Source: an uncultured Thermoleophilia bacterium (lineage in GTDB: Bacteria; Actinomycetota; Thermoleophilia; UBA2241). From it: a stretch of DNA of 37,265 bases. The position numbers and the translations under genes are program-made. A model generated the notes under the pieces. It did no database searches. It was not told where the DNA came from and saw only the letters and a program-made list of their open reading frames with translations. The stretch is from contig CAIOZS010000216.1 of assembly GCA_903862845.1 (NCBI GenBank), positions 1 to 37,265 on the forward strand. Reading direction: 5' to 3'. Positions within the stretch are counted from its first letter, which is position 1. Each line of letters opens with the position of its first letter. Positions 24,243-34,530 of the stretch are shown piece by piece.

Positions 24243-25259
24243 ATGGACGCGGCCATCATCTGGGACGAGGCCTACGCCGAGCACGAGACCGGCGCCCACC
24301 CCGAGGGCGCCGATCGCATCGCCAGGGTGGTCGAGCACCTGCGCACCACCGATCTGTGGCCGCGCCTCGCCGTCGTGAAGCCCGAGCCGGCCACCGAGGA
24401 CGATGTCCTGCTCGTGCACACGCGCTTGCACCTGAACACGGTGAAGCGAGCTGCGGCGGGGGGCAGCAGCTGGCTCGACCCCGACACGCACGTCTCGCCG
24501 CGCAGCTACGAGATCGCGTTGCTCTCGGCGGGCGGCGCCATCGCGGCGACGAGGCTGTGGAGCCGCGGCCTCGTACCGTTCGCGCTCATCCGCCCGCCCG
24601 GCCATCACGCGACGCCCGACCGCGCCATGGGCTTCTGCCTCTTCAACAACATCGCCATCGCCGCGGCGCGGCTGCTGGCCGAAGGCTACGTGCGCGTCGC
24701 CATCATCGACTGGGACGTGCACCACGGCAACGGCACCCAGGCCGCGTTCTACGCCGAGCCGAGGGTCCTGTTCGTGAGCCTGCACCAGTGGCCCCACTAC
24801 CCCGGCAGCGGCTTCTTCAACGAGTGCGGCGAGGGTGACGCCCTGGGCCGCACCGTCAACCTGCCGCTGCCGTCCGGGTCGACAGATGCCGACTACGCGC
24901 ACGCCTTCGAGGCGGTCGTCGAGCCCATCGTCAGGCAGTTTGCGCCGCAGGCGATCCTCGTCTCGGCCGGGGAGGACATCCACCGCGACGATCCGCTGGG
25001 GAGCATGCTGGTCACGGAGGCGGGCTTCGCGGACATGGCGCTGCGCTGCGTGCGCCTCGCCCGCGAGCTCTGCGAGGGCCGCCTCGCCTTTGTGCTCGAG
25101 GGCGGCTACGACCGCGACGCGACGGCGCGCTCCGTCGAAGCCATCCTGCGCGCCGTCAGCGACGAGGCGGCGCCGGCCATCGCGGCGGAGGGCACGGAGC
25201 GTGCCGCCGCCGCCATCGCGCGGGCGCGCGCGACCCAAGCGGCGTACTGGGAGCTGTAG
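24243..25259 (+). CDS. Histone deacetylase family protein, possibly acetylpolyamine amidohydrolase
   Basis: A 338-residue zinc amidohydrolase of the arginase/deacetylase fold. It keeps the active-site His pair 121-122 (RPPGHHA), zinc ligands Asp158 and His160 (IDWDVHHGNGT) and Asp245 (SAGEDIHRDDPLG), and the catalytic Tyr289 (EGGYD). Bacterial members deacetylate acetylpolyamines or related amides, or work in acetoin-related regulation. It lies 51 bases after tetR on the same strand and beside an agmatine/putrescine operon, which favours a polyamine substrate; this is inference. The usual Phe of SAGFD is Glu here, close to the zinc ligand. The SD before the ATG is weak. Confidence 0.87.
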   Translation: MDAAIIWDEAYAEHETGAHPEGADRIARVVEHLRTTDLWPRLAVVKPEPATEDDVLLVHTRLHLNTVKRAAAGGSSWLDPDTHVSPRSYEIALLSAGGAIAATRLWSRGLVPFALIRPPGHHATPDRAMGFCLFNNIAIAAARLLAEGYVRVAIIDWDVHHGNGTQAAFYAEPRVLFVSLHQWPHYPGSGFFNECGEGDALGRTVNLPLPSGSTDADYAHAFEAVVEPIVRQFAPQAILVSAGEDIHRDDPLGSMLVTEAGFADMALRCVRLARELCEGRLAFVLEGGYDRDATARSVEAILRAVSDEAAPAIAAEGTERAAAAIARARATQAAYWEL

Positions 25260-25280
25260 CTCCCGTCCGCCGGGTGCGGC

Positions 25281-26471
<1,191 letters not shown>

Positions 26472-26540
26472 GTCGCTCCTGCCTCACATGTTCGATTGCG
26501 TGCGTCTTGTCGCGGGGTCATAGCCGCCGCGTGCCGCGTC

Positions 26541-27335
26541 TTAGACGACGATGCAGCGCGGCCCGAGTCGCCCGATCTCCTCACGCATGTCTCCGTCGAC
26601 GCCGTCATCGACGATGACGGCGTCGACCCGGTCGAGCGTGCAGATCACGACGTCGCCGACGACGCCGAACTTGCTGCTGTCGGCGAGCACGATCACCTCG
26701 CCGCGGGTCTGGCGCATCATGGCGCGCTCAACGCCGGCCAGGCCGAGGCTCGGCGTCGTGACGCCCTCTTCGAGGCTGAGGGCGTCGGCTCCCAGGATGA
26801 AACGGGAGGCGTGAAAGTGGCCGGCGACCTCGATGGGAAGCGCCCCCTGCAGCGTGTTGGAGCGCGGCCGATACGAGCCCCCCAGGAGGATCACGTCGAG
26901 AGAGGTCCTCTGCGCCGAGGACACCGCGCCGACGTTGTGAGTCACGATGCGCGCCTTGATCTGCGGGTCGACGTGACTGAGGACCTGAGTGGCGGTAGTG
27001 CCGGAGCTGAGAAACACCGTCTCGCCCGGCTTTATCAGCGCCGCCGCTGCCTGCGCGATGCGGCGTTTCTCCTCCGAGTGGGCGCGGACGTTGGTGACGT
27101 ACAGCGGCTCCTCGATCATGCGTCGCTTGAGAATTGCGCCGCCGTGCGTGCGCGACAGCACCCCTTCCTGCTCCAGGCGCTCGAGGTCGCGGCGGATGGT
27201 CATCTCGGAGACGCTGAGGTTCTCGCTGAGCAGCGACACACGGACGGCGCGCCGCTCTTCGAGGAGCTCGACGATGCGCGCGCGGCGCTCGGCCGGGATC
27301 ATCTCACGGACTTCGGGTGCACCCTCTGGTGGCAT
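26541..27335 (-). CDS. DeoR/GlpR family transcriptional regulator A
   Basis: A 264-residue regulator. A DeoR-type winged helix-turn-helix lies at about 15-70 (PAERRARIVELLEERRAVRVSLLSENLSVSEMTIRRDLERLEQEG). The sensor domain follows, with the phosphosugar-pocket-like SSGTT (VFLSSGTTATQV), VILLGGSYRP and CTLDRVDAVIVDDG. It is a close paralogue of regulator B (32030). The ATG at 27335 has SD GGGGGAGG, whereas the internal ATG at 27302 has none. It is the first gene of a unit that includes the APH-type kinase. DeoR regulators usually sense phosphorylated sugars or polyols, so the kinase product could be the effector. Confidence 0.9.
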   Translation of the reverse strand: MPPEGAPEVREMIPAERRARIVELLEERRAVRVSLLSENLSVSEMTIRRDLERLEQEGVLSRTHGGAILKRRMIEEPLYVTNVRAHSEEKRRIAQAAAALIKPGETVFLSSGTTATQVLSHVDPQIKARIVTHNVGAVSSAQRTSLDVILLGGSYRPRSNTLQGALPIEVAGHFHASRFILGADALSLEEGVTTPSLGLAGVERAMMRQTRGEVIVLADSSKFGVVGDVVICTLDRVDAVIVDDGVDGDMREEIGRLGPRCIVV

Positions 27336-27392
27336 CGGCCTCCCCCAGCCGTCGCGGCTCGCTGTCCGTCAAGACCGAACAGAGTCGCACAC

Positions 27393-27420
27393 ATCATAGG
27401 CTGGGGTCGCGGACTGTCAA
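27393..27420 (-). promoter_or_regulatory. deoR-A promoter
   Basis: On the minus strand, a perfect TTGACA (27420-27415), a 16-base spacer and TATGAT (27398-27393). Same two boxes and same spacing as the deoR-B promoter. The stretch just downstream contains TGTTCGGTC, a possible DeoR half-site. Confidence 0.7.
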
Positions 27421-27479
27421 GCAAAGGCACGCGGGAGAGCACAGAGCCGACCTCGAAGCGCGTCGCCGCGGCCGCCAGA

Positions 27480-27517
27480 CGCCGGAACGCCGGGCCGACT
27501 GGCCCGGCGTTCCGGCG
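27480..27517 (-). terminator. Terminator of the permease operon
   Basis: A perfect 17-bp inverted repeat ('cgccggaacgccgggcc' and complement) with a 4-base loop lies 25 bases past the permease stop. It separates the deoR-B operon from the deoR-A promoter. There is no T tract. Confidence 0.8.
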
Positions 27518-27542
27518 CTTGCGTCTTGCGCGTGCTAGATCG

Positions 27543-29177
27543 TCACTCCGGCGGCACCTCGAGGAAGGCGTAGGACACGTCGATGCCCTTGCCCTTGTTG
27601 TACTGCCGGCCGATCCAGTAGCCGACGAAGCAGACCAGGAAGACGGCGGCGACGACGATGTACGGGGTCGTGCCCTTGAGGCCGTAGCCCGCCTCTGTGA
27701 GGAATGCGATCAGGGCGCCGAGGCCGAAGACAAAGCCGATGATGCCGAAGATCGTGACCAGCGGGAAGCCGCCGAGCGTGTACTTGGCGCCCGGCGAAGC
27801 CTCGTACAGCGCCTTGGCGCGATACGGCATGAGCGCGGCCGCGAGACAGCTGATCGTGAAGACGTAGCCGCAGGCGAACGTCACGCCCAGGGTCAGGTTG
27901 TACCAGCTTGCCCAGTAGTTGTAGCCGTAGATCGCGACGCACCCCAGCAGGAAGTAGATGAGGTGCGCGTTCATCGGGGAACGATAGCGCGGGCTGACCT
28001 TGGAGAGCCAGGCGGGCAGCGTGCGGTCGAGCGACATGCCCACCATGACGCGCGTCATGCCAATGTAGCAGTTGCAGGTGATCTGCAGCGACGCGAGGAT
28101 GAAGCAGAGCGCCACGATGATCGTGATGATCGGGTTGGGCGAGATCACGATGGCGAACATGCCGGGGAAGGGAAGGACGCTGCCTATCCCGTCGCCGGAG
28201 GCGCTCACCAGGTAGTAGTACGAGTGAGACACCGCGTTGAAGAACGCTGTGCCTACCGCATGCTCCTCGGCCCACGCCAGGACGGCGAGGCTGATGCCCA
28301 TGGCGACCATCGAGCCGACGATGATGAACATCTGGTTCTTGAAGACGCGGGCGCCCTTGATCTCGCCGCCCTGCTCCACGCTGTACGTCGCCCACTGCAG
28401 GCTCGTCCAGACGATCGGCATGGCCAGCAGCGTGGCCCCGAGCGCGAACTTGGGCAGGAGGTTGACGCCCGCGGCGGCGACGTCCTTCTGGACCCAGTGG
28501 TAGTAGTCCGTCCGGCCATCGACGACATTGGAGAAGTGGTTCATGGCCGTTGCGAACTGCTCCGGCGACGTGCGCAGGAACTGCACCAGCAGGATGACCA
28601 CCAGGATGGCGGTCGCGGCGAACATGAAGTACTGCAGGCGCACGTAGTGCTTGAAGCCGGCCACCAGCAGCGCTGCCATCGCCGCCGCGCCGATGATGCT
28701 AATGATGACGTGGCCCTGCGCCGACTGTGCCCAGACGGCGGCGTCGATGAGGCTCTTGCTGTCGTAGTAGACGCCGAGGCCCATGAACAGCGGCGCCACG
28801 CCGAGGGTGGCGAGAAGCCAGCCGGCGAGCGCGACCCACTGCAGGATCCAGATCACGAACCCGCTCATCACCACCGGGAACCCGATGGCGCCGCCGAGCA
28901 CGCGGCTCTGGAACACGTAGTCGCCGCCGCTGCGCGGCATGGCGGTGGCCATCCACACGTAGGCCAGTGCGATCGGAAGCTCCAGAAGGATCGCGAAGAG
29001 GCACGCCTTCCACACGGAGACGCCCGGGAACGCCGCCGGCGCCCAGACGAAGGTCCACGGGAAGATGACGCCCATGGTGAGGAAGTTGTACATGAACGCT
29101 GACCAGGGCGACATCACCCTGGAGAGCCCCGAGGCTTTGCGGCTGAAGACCTCAGGCTTTGCTGCTGCTGTTGCCAT
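27543..29177 (-). CDS. APC family amino acid/amine permease
   Basis: A 544-residue transporter with about 12 membrane helices of the amino acid-polyamine-organocation superfamily (MSPWSAFMYNFLTMGVIFPW, PIALAYVWMATAMPRSGGDYVFQSRVLG, TSLQWATYSVEQGGEIKGARVFKNQ). It is not closely similar to the agmatine permease at 20918. The track's first codon at 29195 is a TTG without a good SD; the ATG at 29177 follows ACGGGGGGT and is preferred. It begins 55 bases after the metallophosphoesterase stop and is the last gene of the deoR-B operon. It probably imports the compound handled by this set of enzymes; the substrate is unknown. Confidence 0.87.
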   Translation of the reverse strand: MATAAAKPEVFSRKASGLSRVMSPWSAFMYNFLTMGVIFPWTFVWAPAAFPGVSVWKACLFAILLELPIALAYVWMATAMPRSGGDYVFQSRVLGGAIGFPVVMSGFVIWILQWVALAGWLLATLGVAPLFMGLGVYYDSKSLIDAAVWAQSAQGHVIISIIGAAAMAALLVAGFKHYVRLQYFMFAATAILVVILLVQFLRTSPEQFATAMNHFSNVVDGRTDYYHWVQKDVAAAGVNLLPKFALGATLLAMPIVWTSLQWATYSVEQGGEIKGARVFKNQMFIIVGSMVAMGISLAVLAWAEEHAVGTAFFNAVSHSYYYLVSASGDGIGSVLPFPGMFAIVISPNPIITIIVALCFILASLQITCNCYIGMTRVMVGMSLDRTLPAWLSKVSPRYRSPMNAHLIYFLLGCVAIYGYNYWASWYNLTLGVTFACGYVFTISCLAAALMPYRAKALYEASPGAKYTLGGFPLVTIFGIIGFVFGLGALIAFLTEAGYGLKGTTPYIVVAAVFLVCFVGYWIGRQYNKGKGIDVSYAFLEVPPE

Positions 29178-29232
29178 CTCTACCCCCCGTATCAAGTAGC
29201 GAAGCGGACTGGACTGACGCGCGCCGGCGACG

Positions 29233-30234
29233 TCACCCCGACGTCATCTGATAGCCGACGACCTTTCCCGGCTGAAGATTCAAGATGCATCCCCTCAGGA
29301 TGCCCTCGCCGTACTCACTGCCAGGGTTGATCACCGTCGTCTTGCCGACTTTGACCAGGCCCCGCGACTCGTGGATATGGCCGGTGAGCATGAGCATCGG
29401 CTGGTACTTCTCTACGACCTTGCGCACTGCGGTGCTGCCGGCCGGGGCGGACTGTGCGACGCCCCCCACCACCACGGGGGTGGGGGGGTCCGTGGACCAG
29501 TCCAGCTTGGGGCAGTCGTCCAGCGTGCAATCGTAGGGCGGCACGTGGAAGTTGAAGATCGCGCTCGTGAAGTCGTCGATGCCCTGCACTGCTTGTTCCA
29601 GGTGTTCCTCCAGCACCTCCTCCTCGACCTCCCGCGGGGTATCCCAGGGAGTTGGGTTGCTGTATCCGCAGTTGGCCATCGGATACAGGTCGTCCATCAT
29701 GACAACCTTGCCCTCGCAGTTGACGATGTGCTCGCTGTCGATGTTCTCGAGCACGCTCAGCACGTCCATGGGGTCGTCGTTCCCCCCCGTCACGTACCAT
29801 TTGACGCTCGTGCCCGCGAGCCTTTCGTCGGCCAGCGCGATCCAGCGCTCCAGGCGCTCGCGGCCGAGCTGGCGGAACAGGGCGTCGATCTCGCCCTGGC
29901 TCTCCTGCATAGCGTGAAGCTCGTCTTCCTCGAGGGTCACGTGGTAGAAGCCCAGGGTCTCGATGCGCTCCTTGACGGCCTGCAGGGCCGAGTCGCCGTC
30001 GAGGGACTCGGTCGTCCCTTGCAGCGTGACTCGGTAGTGGCCGTCGTGCTCGTGGACGATCGGCACGAGGAACTTGCCGGTGATGTCGCCGCCCATGATG
30101 ATGTGGTCGACCTTGTAGAACTTGGCGCCGTTCAGAAACTTGCGGAAGGTCCGCTCGGACCCATGGATGTCCGTCGCGTAGAACACCCGCGTCTGCTTCG
30201 ATCCGGCGTCATCCTTCTTTTTCCAGAATGCCAT
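29233..30234 (-). CDS. Metallophosphoesterase family protein
   Basis: A 333-residue calcineurin-like phosphoesterase. The metal-binding residues are all visible: Asp22 and His24 (YATDIHGS), Asp50 (MGGDITG), Asn152 and Asp153 (TGGNDDP), His230 (FNFHVPP) and His286/His288 (LTGHIHES). A long insert between the second and third motifs (about 60-145) is rich in acidic and amphipathic helix. It could hydrolyse a phosphomonoester, phosphodiester or nucleotide-linked intermediate. The ATG at 30234 has an AGGTGA SD; the ORF-track extension to 30378 has no support. It lies between the nucleotidyltransferase and the permease genes on the same strand. Confidence 0.88.
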   Translation of the reverse strand: MAFWKKKDDAGSKQTRVFYATDIHGSERTFRKFLNGAKFYKVDHIIMGGDITGKFLVPIVHEHDGHYRVTLQGTTESLDGDSALQAVKERIETLGFYHVTLEEDELHAMQESQGEIDALFRQLGRERLERWIALADERLAGTSVKWYVTGGNDDPMDVLSVLENIDSEHIVNCEGKVVMMDDLYPMANCGYSNPTPWDTPREVEEEVLEEHLEQAVQGIDDFTSAIFNFHVPPYDCTLDDCPKLDWSTDPPTPVVVGGVAQSAPAGSTAVRKVVEKYQPMLMLTGHIHESRGLVKVGKTTVINPGSEYGEGILRGCILNLQPGKVVGYQMTSG

Positions 30235-30356
30235 CGTGCGGTCACCTGTCCTGAGGTCCGTGTGGGGGGGCCTGTAGCGCCCCCGGCTTGGCTGCACTGC
30301 GTTGTGGCTAGGAGCGGCGCGCCGACGGCGCCCCCACGCTAGCGCGTCTTCGGTGG

Positions 30357-31160
30357 CTAATCGATGGTCTTGTACCACCTCACTTTGTCACCGACCCTGG
30401 CGCGGAGCTTCCACTTCGTGCCCTTCGGATAGTCGTCCATCGCCGTGCGAAGCTCGGCGATGCGCCGTGCCACGATGCCCTTGTCCTCTTCCGTCAGGTC
30501 GAGGTGGGGGAGGTAGTCGCGCACCTTGTCGAGGTTCATCGTCGTGGTGCGCCAAAGGCCCCATTCCGCCGCGCACAACTTGGCCACGTGCGCGGAGTTG
30601 ATGCACTCCTCGTCGCTCGCGTCGACGCGATGCTCTCGAAGCAGCATGATGGTGTCGATGATGTCCTTCTCGTTGATCTTGACGATCTGCATCTTCTCGA
30701 GCATGAGCTCCGCGAGCGGGATCGTGGGATCGTCGACTTCGAGGCGGCCTTTCCAGTAGATGGGATGGCAGAAGTCGAGCTTGTCCATGAAGACGTCGAC
30801 GTGGAGCGGGATGCTGGGGTTGTTGAAGATGAGGCGCCCGCCCTCGGCATGAAAGGCGTTGATCTCCACGTCCTCGTCGTAGCCGATCGACTTGAAGAGG
30901 TCGCGGATCGGCTTGGACTGCTTGCCGTATCCGGCGAAGTCGATGTCGGTGTAGACACGGTTCAGCTTCTCCTGAAAGTAGCCGAACTCGGGGCAGTGGT
31001 TGTGGAACGCCAGGGCGCCGATGATGCGCAGCGTCACGCCTTTCTGCTTGCCCGCATCGACGACTCGCACGGCCTCCTCCTGGAAGACCTTGGCCTGCTC
31101 CTTGTCGACTGTGCCCATGCCGATCTCCTCGTCGATGGGCTGCGTCTCTTCGTCGGTCAT
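30357..31160 (-). CDS. Nucleotidyltransferase-fold protein
   Basis: A 267-residue protein with the DNA polymerase β nucleotidyltransferase pattern: RIIGALAFHNH (helix-turn with Gly48), TDIDFAG (Asp72 and Asp74) and a third acidic residue in PLHVDVF (Asp122). A helical C-terminal part follows. Proteins of this kind are annotated as uncharacterised nucleotidyltransferases, related to the AbiEii/MNT group, which transfer a nucleotide or are inactive relatives. The ATG has SD GGGAG. It lies 84 bases after deoR-B and 122 bases before the metallophosphoesterase gene, all on one strand. Operon membership suggests metabolic rather than toxin use, but this is not proven; I see no antitoxin partner. 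Confidence 0.7.
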   Translation of the reverse strand: MTDEETQPIDEEIGMGTVDKEQAKVFQEEAVRVVDAGKQKGVTLRIIGALAFHNHCPEFGYFQEKLNRVYTDIDFAGYGKQSKPIRDLFKSIGYDEDVEINAFHAEGGRLIFNNPSIPLHVDVFMDKLDFCHPIYWKGRLEVDDPTIPLAELMLEKMQIVKINEKDIIDTIMLLREHRVDASDEECINSAHVAKLCAAEWGLWRTTTMNLDKVRDYLPHLDLTEEDKGIVARRIAELRTAMDDYPKGTKWKLRARVGDKVRWYKTID

Positions 31161-31244
31161 GTGATGCTCCCGTGTCGTCTCTTTCGATGCTCACAGTAGT
31201 GACAGTCGCCGTCGGCGGTGTCTGGCGGGCAGTCCAAGGCATCC

Positions 31245-32030
31245 TCAGACCGCCTCACAACGCGGTCCGGCTCGTTGGATCTCGTCGCGGACCTTCTTGT
31301 CGACCCCGGTGTCGACCAGCACCACGTCGATCTGATCGAGAGGGCAGATGACCACTGCGCACACGAGCCCGATCTTGTTGAAGTCGGCGACCACCACGAC
31401 CTCACCGCGCGTGCGGCGGATCATGGCGAGCTCGATCGCGGCCACGGCGATGCTCGGCGTCGTGAGGCCCGCCTTCAAGTCCAGGCCGTCGGCCCCGAGG
31501 ATCGCCTTGTCGGCGTGGAACTGCCCGATCATGTCGAGCGGCCAGGTGCCTTCGACGGAGTTCAGCTGAGGGCGGTAGAGACCTCCCAGAAAGACGATCT
31601 CGAGGCGAAGGCCCTGGGTCTCCGCGGCGGCTCCCAAGCTGGGAGTTACGATGCGTGCCTCGAGCTCCGGATCTACGTAGCGCAGAACATGCGCCACCGT
31701 CGTGCCCGAGCCGAGGAACACGGTATCGTGCGGCTCGATCATCGCGGCGGCAGCCTTGGCGATCCGCGCCTTCTCTGCCGCCTGCTTCACCTCGGCGCCT
31801 TCGCGGCCTTGATCGTCCGTCGAGCGCTTCCTCAGCACGGCGCCGCCGTAGGAGCGGGCGAGCAAGCCCTCCCGCTCGAGGATGTCCAGGTCGCGACGAA
31901 TGGTGATCTCCGAGACGCCGAGAGCCTCGCTCAGCGTGGCGACCTTCACGACGCGCTGGACCTCCAGCGCTTCGACGATGCGCGTGCGCCTCTCGGCGGG
32001 GATCATCTCTGGAGCGTGAGACACGGGCAA
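31245..32030 (-). CDS. DeoR/GlpR family transcriptional regulator B
   Basis: A 261-residue paralogue of regulator A: DeoR helix-turn-helix at about 10-65 (PAERRTRIVEALEVQRVVKVATLSEALGVSEITIRRDLDILEREG), then the sensor domain with VFLGSGTTVAHV, IVFLGGLYRP and CPLDQIDVVLVDTG. It probably starts at TTG 32030, which has GAGGAG at good spacing; GTG 32024 and ATG 32006 are alternatives. It leads the operon with the nucleotidyltransferase, metallophosphoesterase and permease genes and probably represses it, with a phosphorylated metabolite as the likely effector. Confidence 0.9.
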   Translation of the reverse strand: MPVSHAPEMIPAERRTRIVEALEVQRVVKVATLSEALGVSEITIRRDLDILEREGLLARSYGGAVLRKRSTDDQGREGAEVKQAAEKARIAKAAAAMIEPHDTVFLGSGTTVAHVLRYVDPELEARIVTPSLGAAAETQGLRLEIVFLGGLYRPQLNSVEGTWPLDMIGQFHADKAILGADGLDLKAGLTTPSIAVAAIELAMIRRTRGEVVVVADFNKIGLVCAVVICPLDQIDVVLVDTGVDKKVRDEIQRAGPRCEAV

Positions 32031-32102
32031 CGGGCTCTCCTCGCAGTCTTGCGACCATGACTGATCGATCAGAGTCGGGCATAATCGTTCAGAGATGATC
32101 GC

Positions 32103-32130
32103 ATCATATGATTGCGGGACCAGTTGTCAA
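32103..32130 (-). promoter_or_regulatory. deoR-B operon promoter
   Basis: On the minus strand, a perfect TTGACA (32130-32125), a 16-base spacer and TATGAT (32108-32103), with a predicted leader of ~66 bases. The leader begins GCGATCATCTCTGAACGATT, which has small inverted repeats and a GAACGA element that could be an operator. Confidence 0.75.
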
Positions 32131-32320
32131 GGGGGGTCTGCGAGGCGAACGGCGTCGGCCGCGCCACGAGTGTCGTCAGGCTCTCAGGTGCGCTGCGCGG
32201 CGCGCCCTCCAAGGGCGTCTCTGCGGCGGCAGCGCGCCGTGCGGAGAAGCCCGGTCCACCCACCCACCCCACGCTGATCGTCTGGTGAGCAGGGCGCGCT
32301 CGACGAAGGGATAGAAGAAC

Positions 32321-32353
32321 GCGCCGGGGCGCCGCTTGGCGGCGCCCCGGCGC
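32321..32353 (-). terminator. Transketolase terminator
   Basis: A perfect 15-bp inverted repeat ('gcgccggggcgccgc' and complement) with a 3-base loop lies 22 bases past the tkt stop codon. No T tract follows. Confidence 0.8.
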
Positions 32354-32375
32354 GAAGTACGATCTCGCCGAGTGT

Positions 32376-34409
32376 CTACTCGGCGGCACCGTCGAGCAGG
32401 TTCTTGGCGCTCTGGTAGACGTTGTCGGCGGTGAAGCCGAATTCCTTAAAGAGCGTGCCGGCGGGAGCCGAGGCGCCGAAACGGTCGAGAGCGATGATCT
32501 GGCCGCCGTCACCGACCCAGCGCTCCCAGCCCATCGAGACGCCCGCCTCGACGGCCAGACGGCGGCTGCACGAGAGCGGCAGCACGTCCTCGCGATAGTC
32601 GGCGTTCTGCCGGCGGAACAGCTGCCACGACGCCATGTTGACCACGCGGGAGCGCACGCCCTCGGCCACAAGGCGCTCGTGCGCCTCGAGTACCAGAGCC
32701 ACCTCGCTGCCGCTGGCCATGAGGATCACGTCGGGGGCGCCACCCTCGGAGGCGTCGGCCACCACGTAGGCGCCGCGGGCGATGCCGCTCGCCGGAGCGT
32801 ACTTGGTGCGGTCGATCGTCGGCAGGTTCTGGCGCGTCAGCATGAGTCCGACAGGGCCGTCGCCGGTCTGAAGGGCGATCTTCCAGGCCTCGATGGTCTC
32901 GTTGGCGTCGGCCGGACGCAGATCGATGAAGTTCGGCGTGGCCCGCAGCATGGCCAGATGCTCGACCGGCTGGTGAGTGGGACCGTCCTCCCCCACCCCG
33001 ATGCTGTCGTGCGTCAGCACGTAGGTCACGGGGATCCCCATGAGCGCGGCGAGCCGCATCGCGGGGCGCATGTAGTCGACGAACACGAAGAACGTGGCCA
33101 CGTACGGGCGGACGCCGCCGTGCACGGCCATTCCGTTGCCCATCGCCGCCATGGCCAGCTCGCGCACGCCGAAGTGAAAGTTGCGCCCGGCGGGAGTGGC
33201 CGCCTGCTGGTCGGGCGCGTCCTTGATCCAGGTGTTGTTGGAGGGCGCCAGATCGGCCGAGCCACCAATGAGCGTCGGCAGGTGCGGCGCCAGAGCGTTG
33301 ATGGCCTTGCCAGAGGCGGATCGCGTCGCCACGGCGCCATCCTCAGGCTTGAACACCGGCAGGTCGACATCCCAGCCGGCCGGCAGTTCGCGGCTCCAGG
33401 CGGTCTCCCACTGCGCGGCGCGTGCGGGGTCCGCCGCGGTCCATGCGGCGTAGCGCTCGCGCCAAGCCGCGTGCGCGGCTGCGCCGCGCTTCCCGGCCTC
33501 TTCGTAGAACGCTCTCACGTCGCCCGCCACAAAGAACGCCGGCTCGAGCGGCCAGCCGCAGGCTTCCTTCGTGAGCTTGACCTCGTCTTCGCCGAGCGGA
33601 GCGCCGTGGGCGCCCGCCGTATCTTGCTTGTTGGGCGAGCCGCAGCCGATGTGCGTGCGCACGGCGATGAGCGACGGCTTGCCCGTCTCGGCCTTCGCCG
33701 CGGCGATTGCCGCATCGATGGCCTCCACGTCGTTGCCGTCCGCGACCTTCTGCACGTGCCAGTGATAGGCCTCAAAGCGCGCACACACATCTTCGGTGAA
33801 GGCGAGGTCGGTCGAGCCGTCGATGGTGATGTGGTTGTCGTCGTAAAGGACGACGAGCTTGCCCAGCTTCTGATGGCCGGCGAACGAGGCGGCCTCGCTG
33901 CTGATGCCCTCCATCATGTCGCCGTCGCCGGCGAGCGCGTAGGTGAAGTGGTCCATTACCGCCGGACCGTCGCCGTTGAACGTCGCCCCGAGGAAGCGCT
34001 CGGTCACGGCCATGCCGACGGCGTTCGCGAAGCCCTGGCCGAGGGGCCCCGTGGTCGTCTCGACGCCCGCGGTGTGCCCGTACTCGGGGTGGCCGGGCGT
34101 CTTGCTGCCCCACTGGCGGAAGGCGCGCAGATCATCGAGGGTCAGGTCGTAGCCGGTGAGATGGAGCAGAGAGTAGAGCAGCATGCTCGCGTGACCCGCC
34201 GAGAGCACGAAGCGGTCGCGATCGGGCCAGGCCGGATCGGCCGGATCGAAGCGCAGGTGCCGCGTGAACAGTGTGTGCGCCACGGCGGCGGCGCCCATGG
34301 GCATACCTGGGTGACCGGACTTGGCTTTCTGCACGCCGTCGACGGAGAGAAAGCGGATGGTTTCGATGCAGCGCTCTTCGAGGGTCTGTGCGCTCGCCAC
34401 TGGGCTCAC
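32376..34409 (-). CDS. tkt: Transketolase
   Basis: A 677-residue thiamine diphosphate enzyme of the non-oxidative pentose phosphate pathway, moving two-carbon ketol units between sugar phosphates. Seen in order: [27 protein letters not shown], the ThDP motif beginning GDGDMMEG and ending DDNHITIDG, and in the pyrimidine-binding half [25 protein letters not shown] and [20 protein letters not shown]. Length is normal for the family. The start is GTG with SD AAAGGA. It lies 121 bases downstream of the aminotransferase gene on the same strand, with a terminator-like hairpin between, so it may be partly expressed by read-through from the transaldolase promoter. Confidence 0.96.
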   Translation of the reverse strand: MSPVASAQTLEERCIETIRFLSVDGVQKAKSGHPGMPMGAAAVAHTLFTRHLRFDPADPAWPDRDRFVLSAGHASMLLYSLLHLTGYDLTLDDLRAFRQWGSKTPGHPEYGHTAGVETTTGPLGQGFANAVGMAVTERFLGATFNGDGPAVMDHFTYALAGDGDMMEGISSEAASFAGHQKLGKLVVLYDDNHITIDGSTDLAFTEDVCARFEAYHWHVQKVADGNDVEAIDAAIAAAKAETGKPSLIAVRTHIGCGSPNKQDTAGAHGAPLGEDEVKLTKEACGWPLEPAFFVAGDVRAFYEEAGKRGAAAHAAWRERYAAWTAADPARAAQWETAWSRELPAGWDVDLPVFKPEDGAVATRSASGKAINALAPHLPTLIGGSADLAPSNNTWIKDAPDQQAATPAGRNFHFGVRELAMAAMGNGMAVHGGVRPYVATFFVFVDYMRPAMRLAALMGIPVTYVLTHDSIGVGEDGPTHQPVEHLAMLRATPNFIDLRPADANETIEAWKIALQTGDGPVGLMLTRQNLPTIDRTKYAPASGIARGAYVVADASEGGAPDVILMASGSEVALVLEAHERLVAEGVRSRVVNMASWQLFRRQNADYREDVLPLSCSRRLAVEAGVSMGWERWVGDGGQIIALDRFGASAPAGTLFKEFGFTADNVYQSAKNLLDGAAE

Positions 34410-34455
34410 CTGGATCCTTTCGTCCTAGTTCGTCCGCCGCGGTCGGGGGCGGAAG

Positions 34456-34508
34456 CCCGTCAGCCTCCGCCCTCCAGTGAAGACGGGAGGGCGGAGGCTG
34501 CGGACGGG
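34456..34508 (-). terminator. Terminator or attenuator between hisC-like and tkt
   Basis: A 15-bp inverted repeat ('cagcctccgccctcc' and complement, 34461-34475 and 34486-34500) with a 10-base loop; outer CCCGT/ACGGG arms extend it across a 3-base bulge. It lies 22 bases past the hisC-like stop. No separate tkt promoter was found after it, so partial read-through is likely. Confidence 0.7.
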
Positions 34509-34530
34509 CGTCATACGCGCGTCAGACTTC

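Larger units (their letters stand above)
32031..32375. other. Intergenic region between deoR-B and tkt
   Basis: A 345-base gap holding the deoR-B promoter (32103-32130), AT-rich sequence downstream of it, and the transketolase terminator (32321-32353). The middle part (about 32135-32315) shows no gene, repeat or site I can support; ORF-track entries there are short and arginine-rich, as expected for chance frames. Confidence 0.6.

Noticed and set aside
30357-31160. Nucleotidyltransferase as an AbiE-type toxin-antitoxin or MNT/HEPN pair
   Set aside because: The fold is related, but no antitoxin or HEPN gene is adjacent and the operon contains a permease and metallophosphoesterase, which fits metabolism better.
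32069-32671. 200-codon minus-strand ORF upstream of deoR-B
   Set aside because: Its first half is an out-of-frame reading of transketolase and the rest runs through a terminator hairpin and the deoR-B promoter; the composition is not gene-like.
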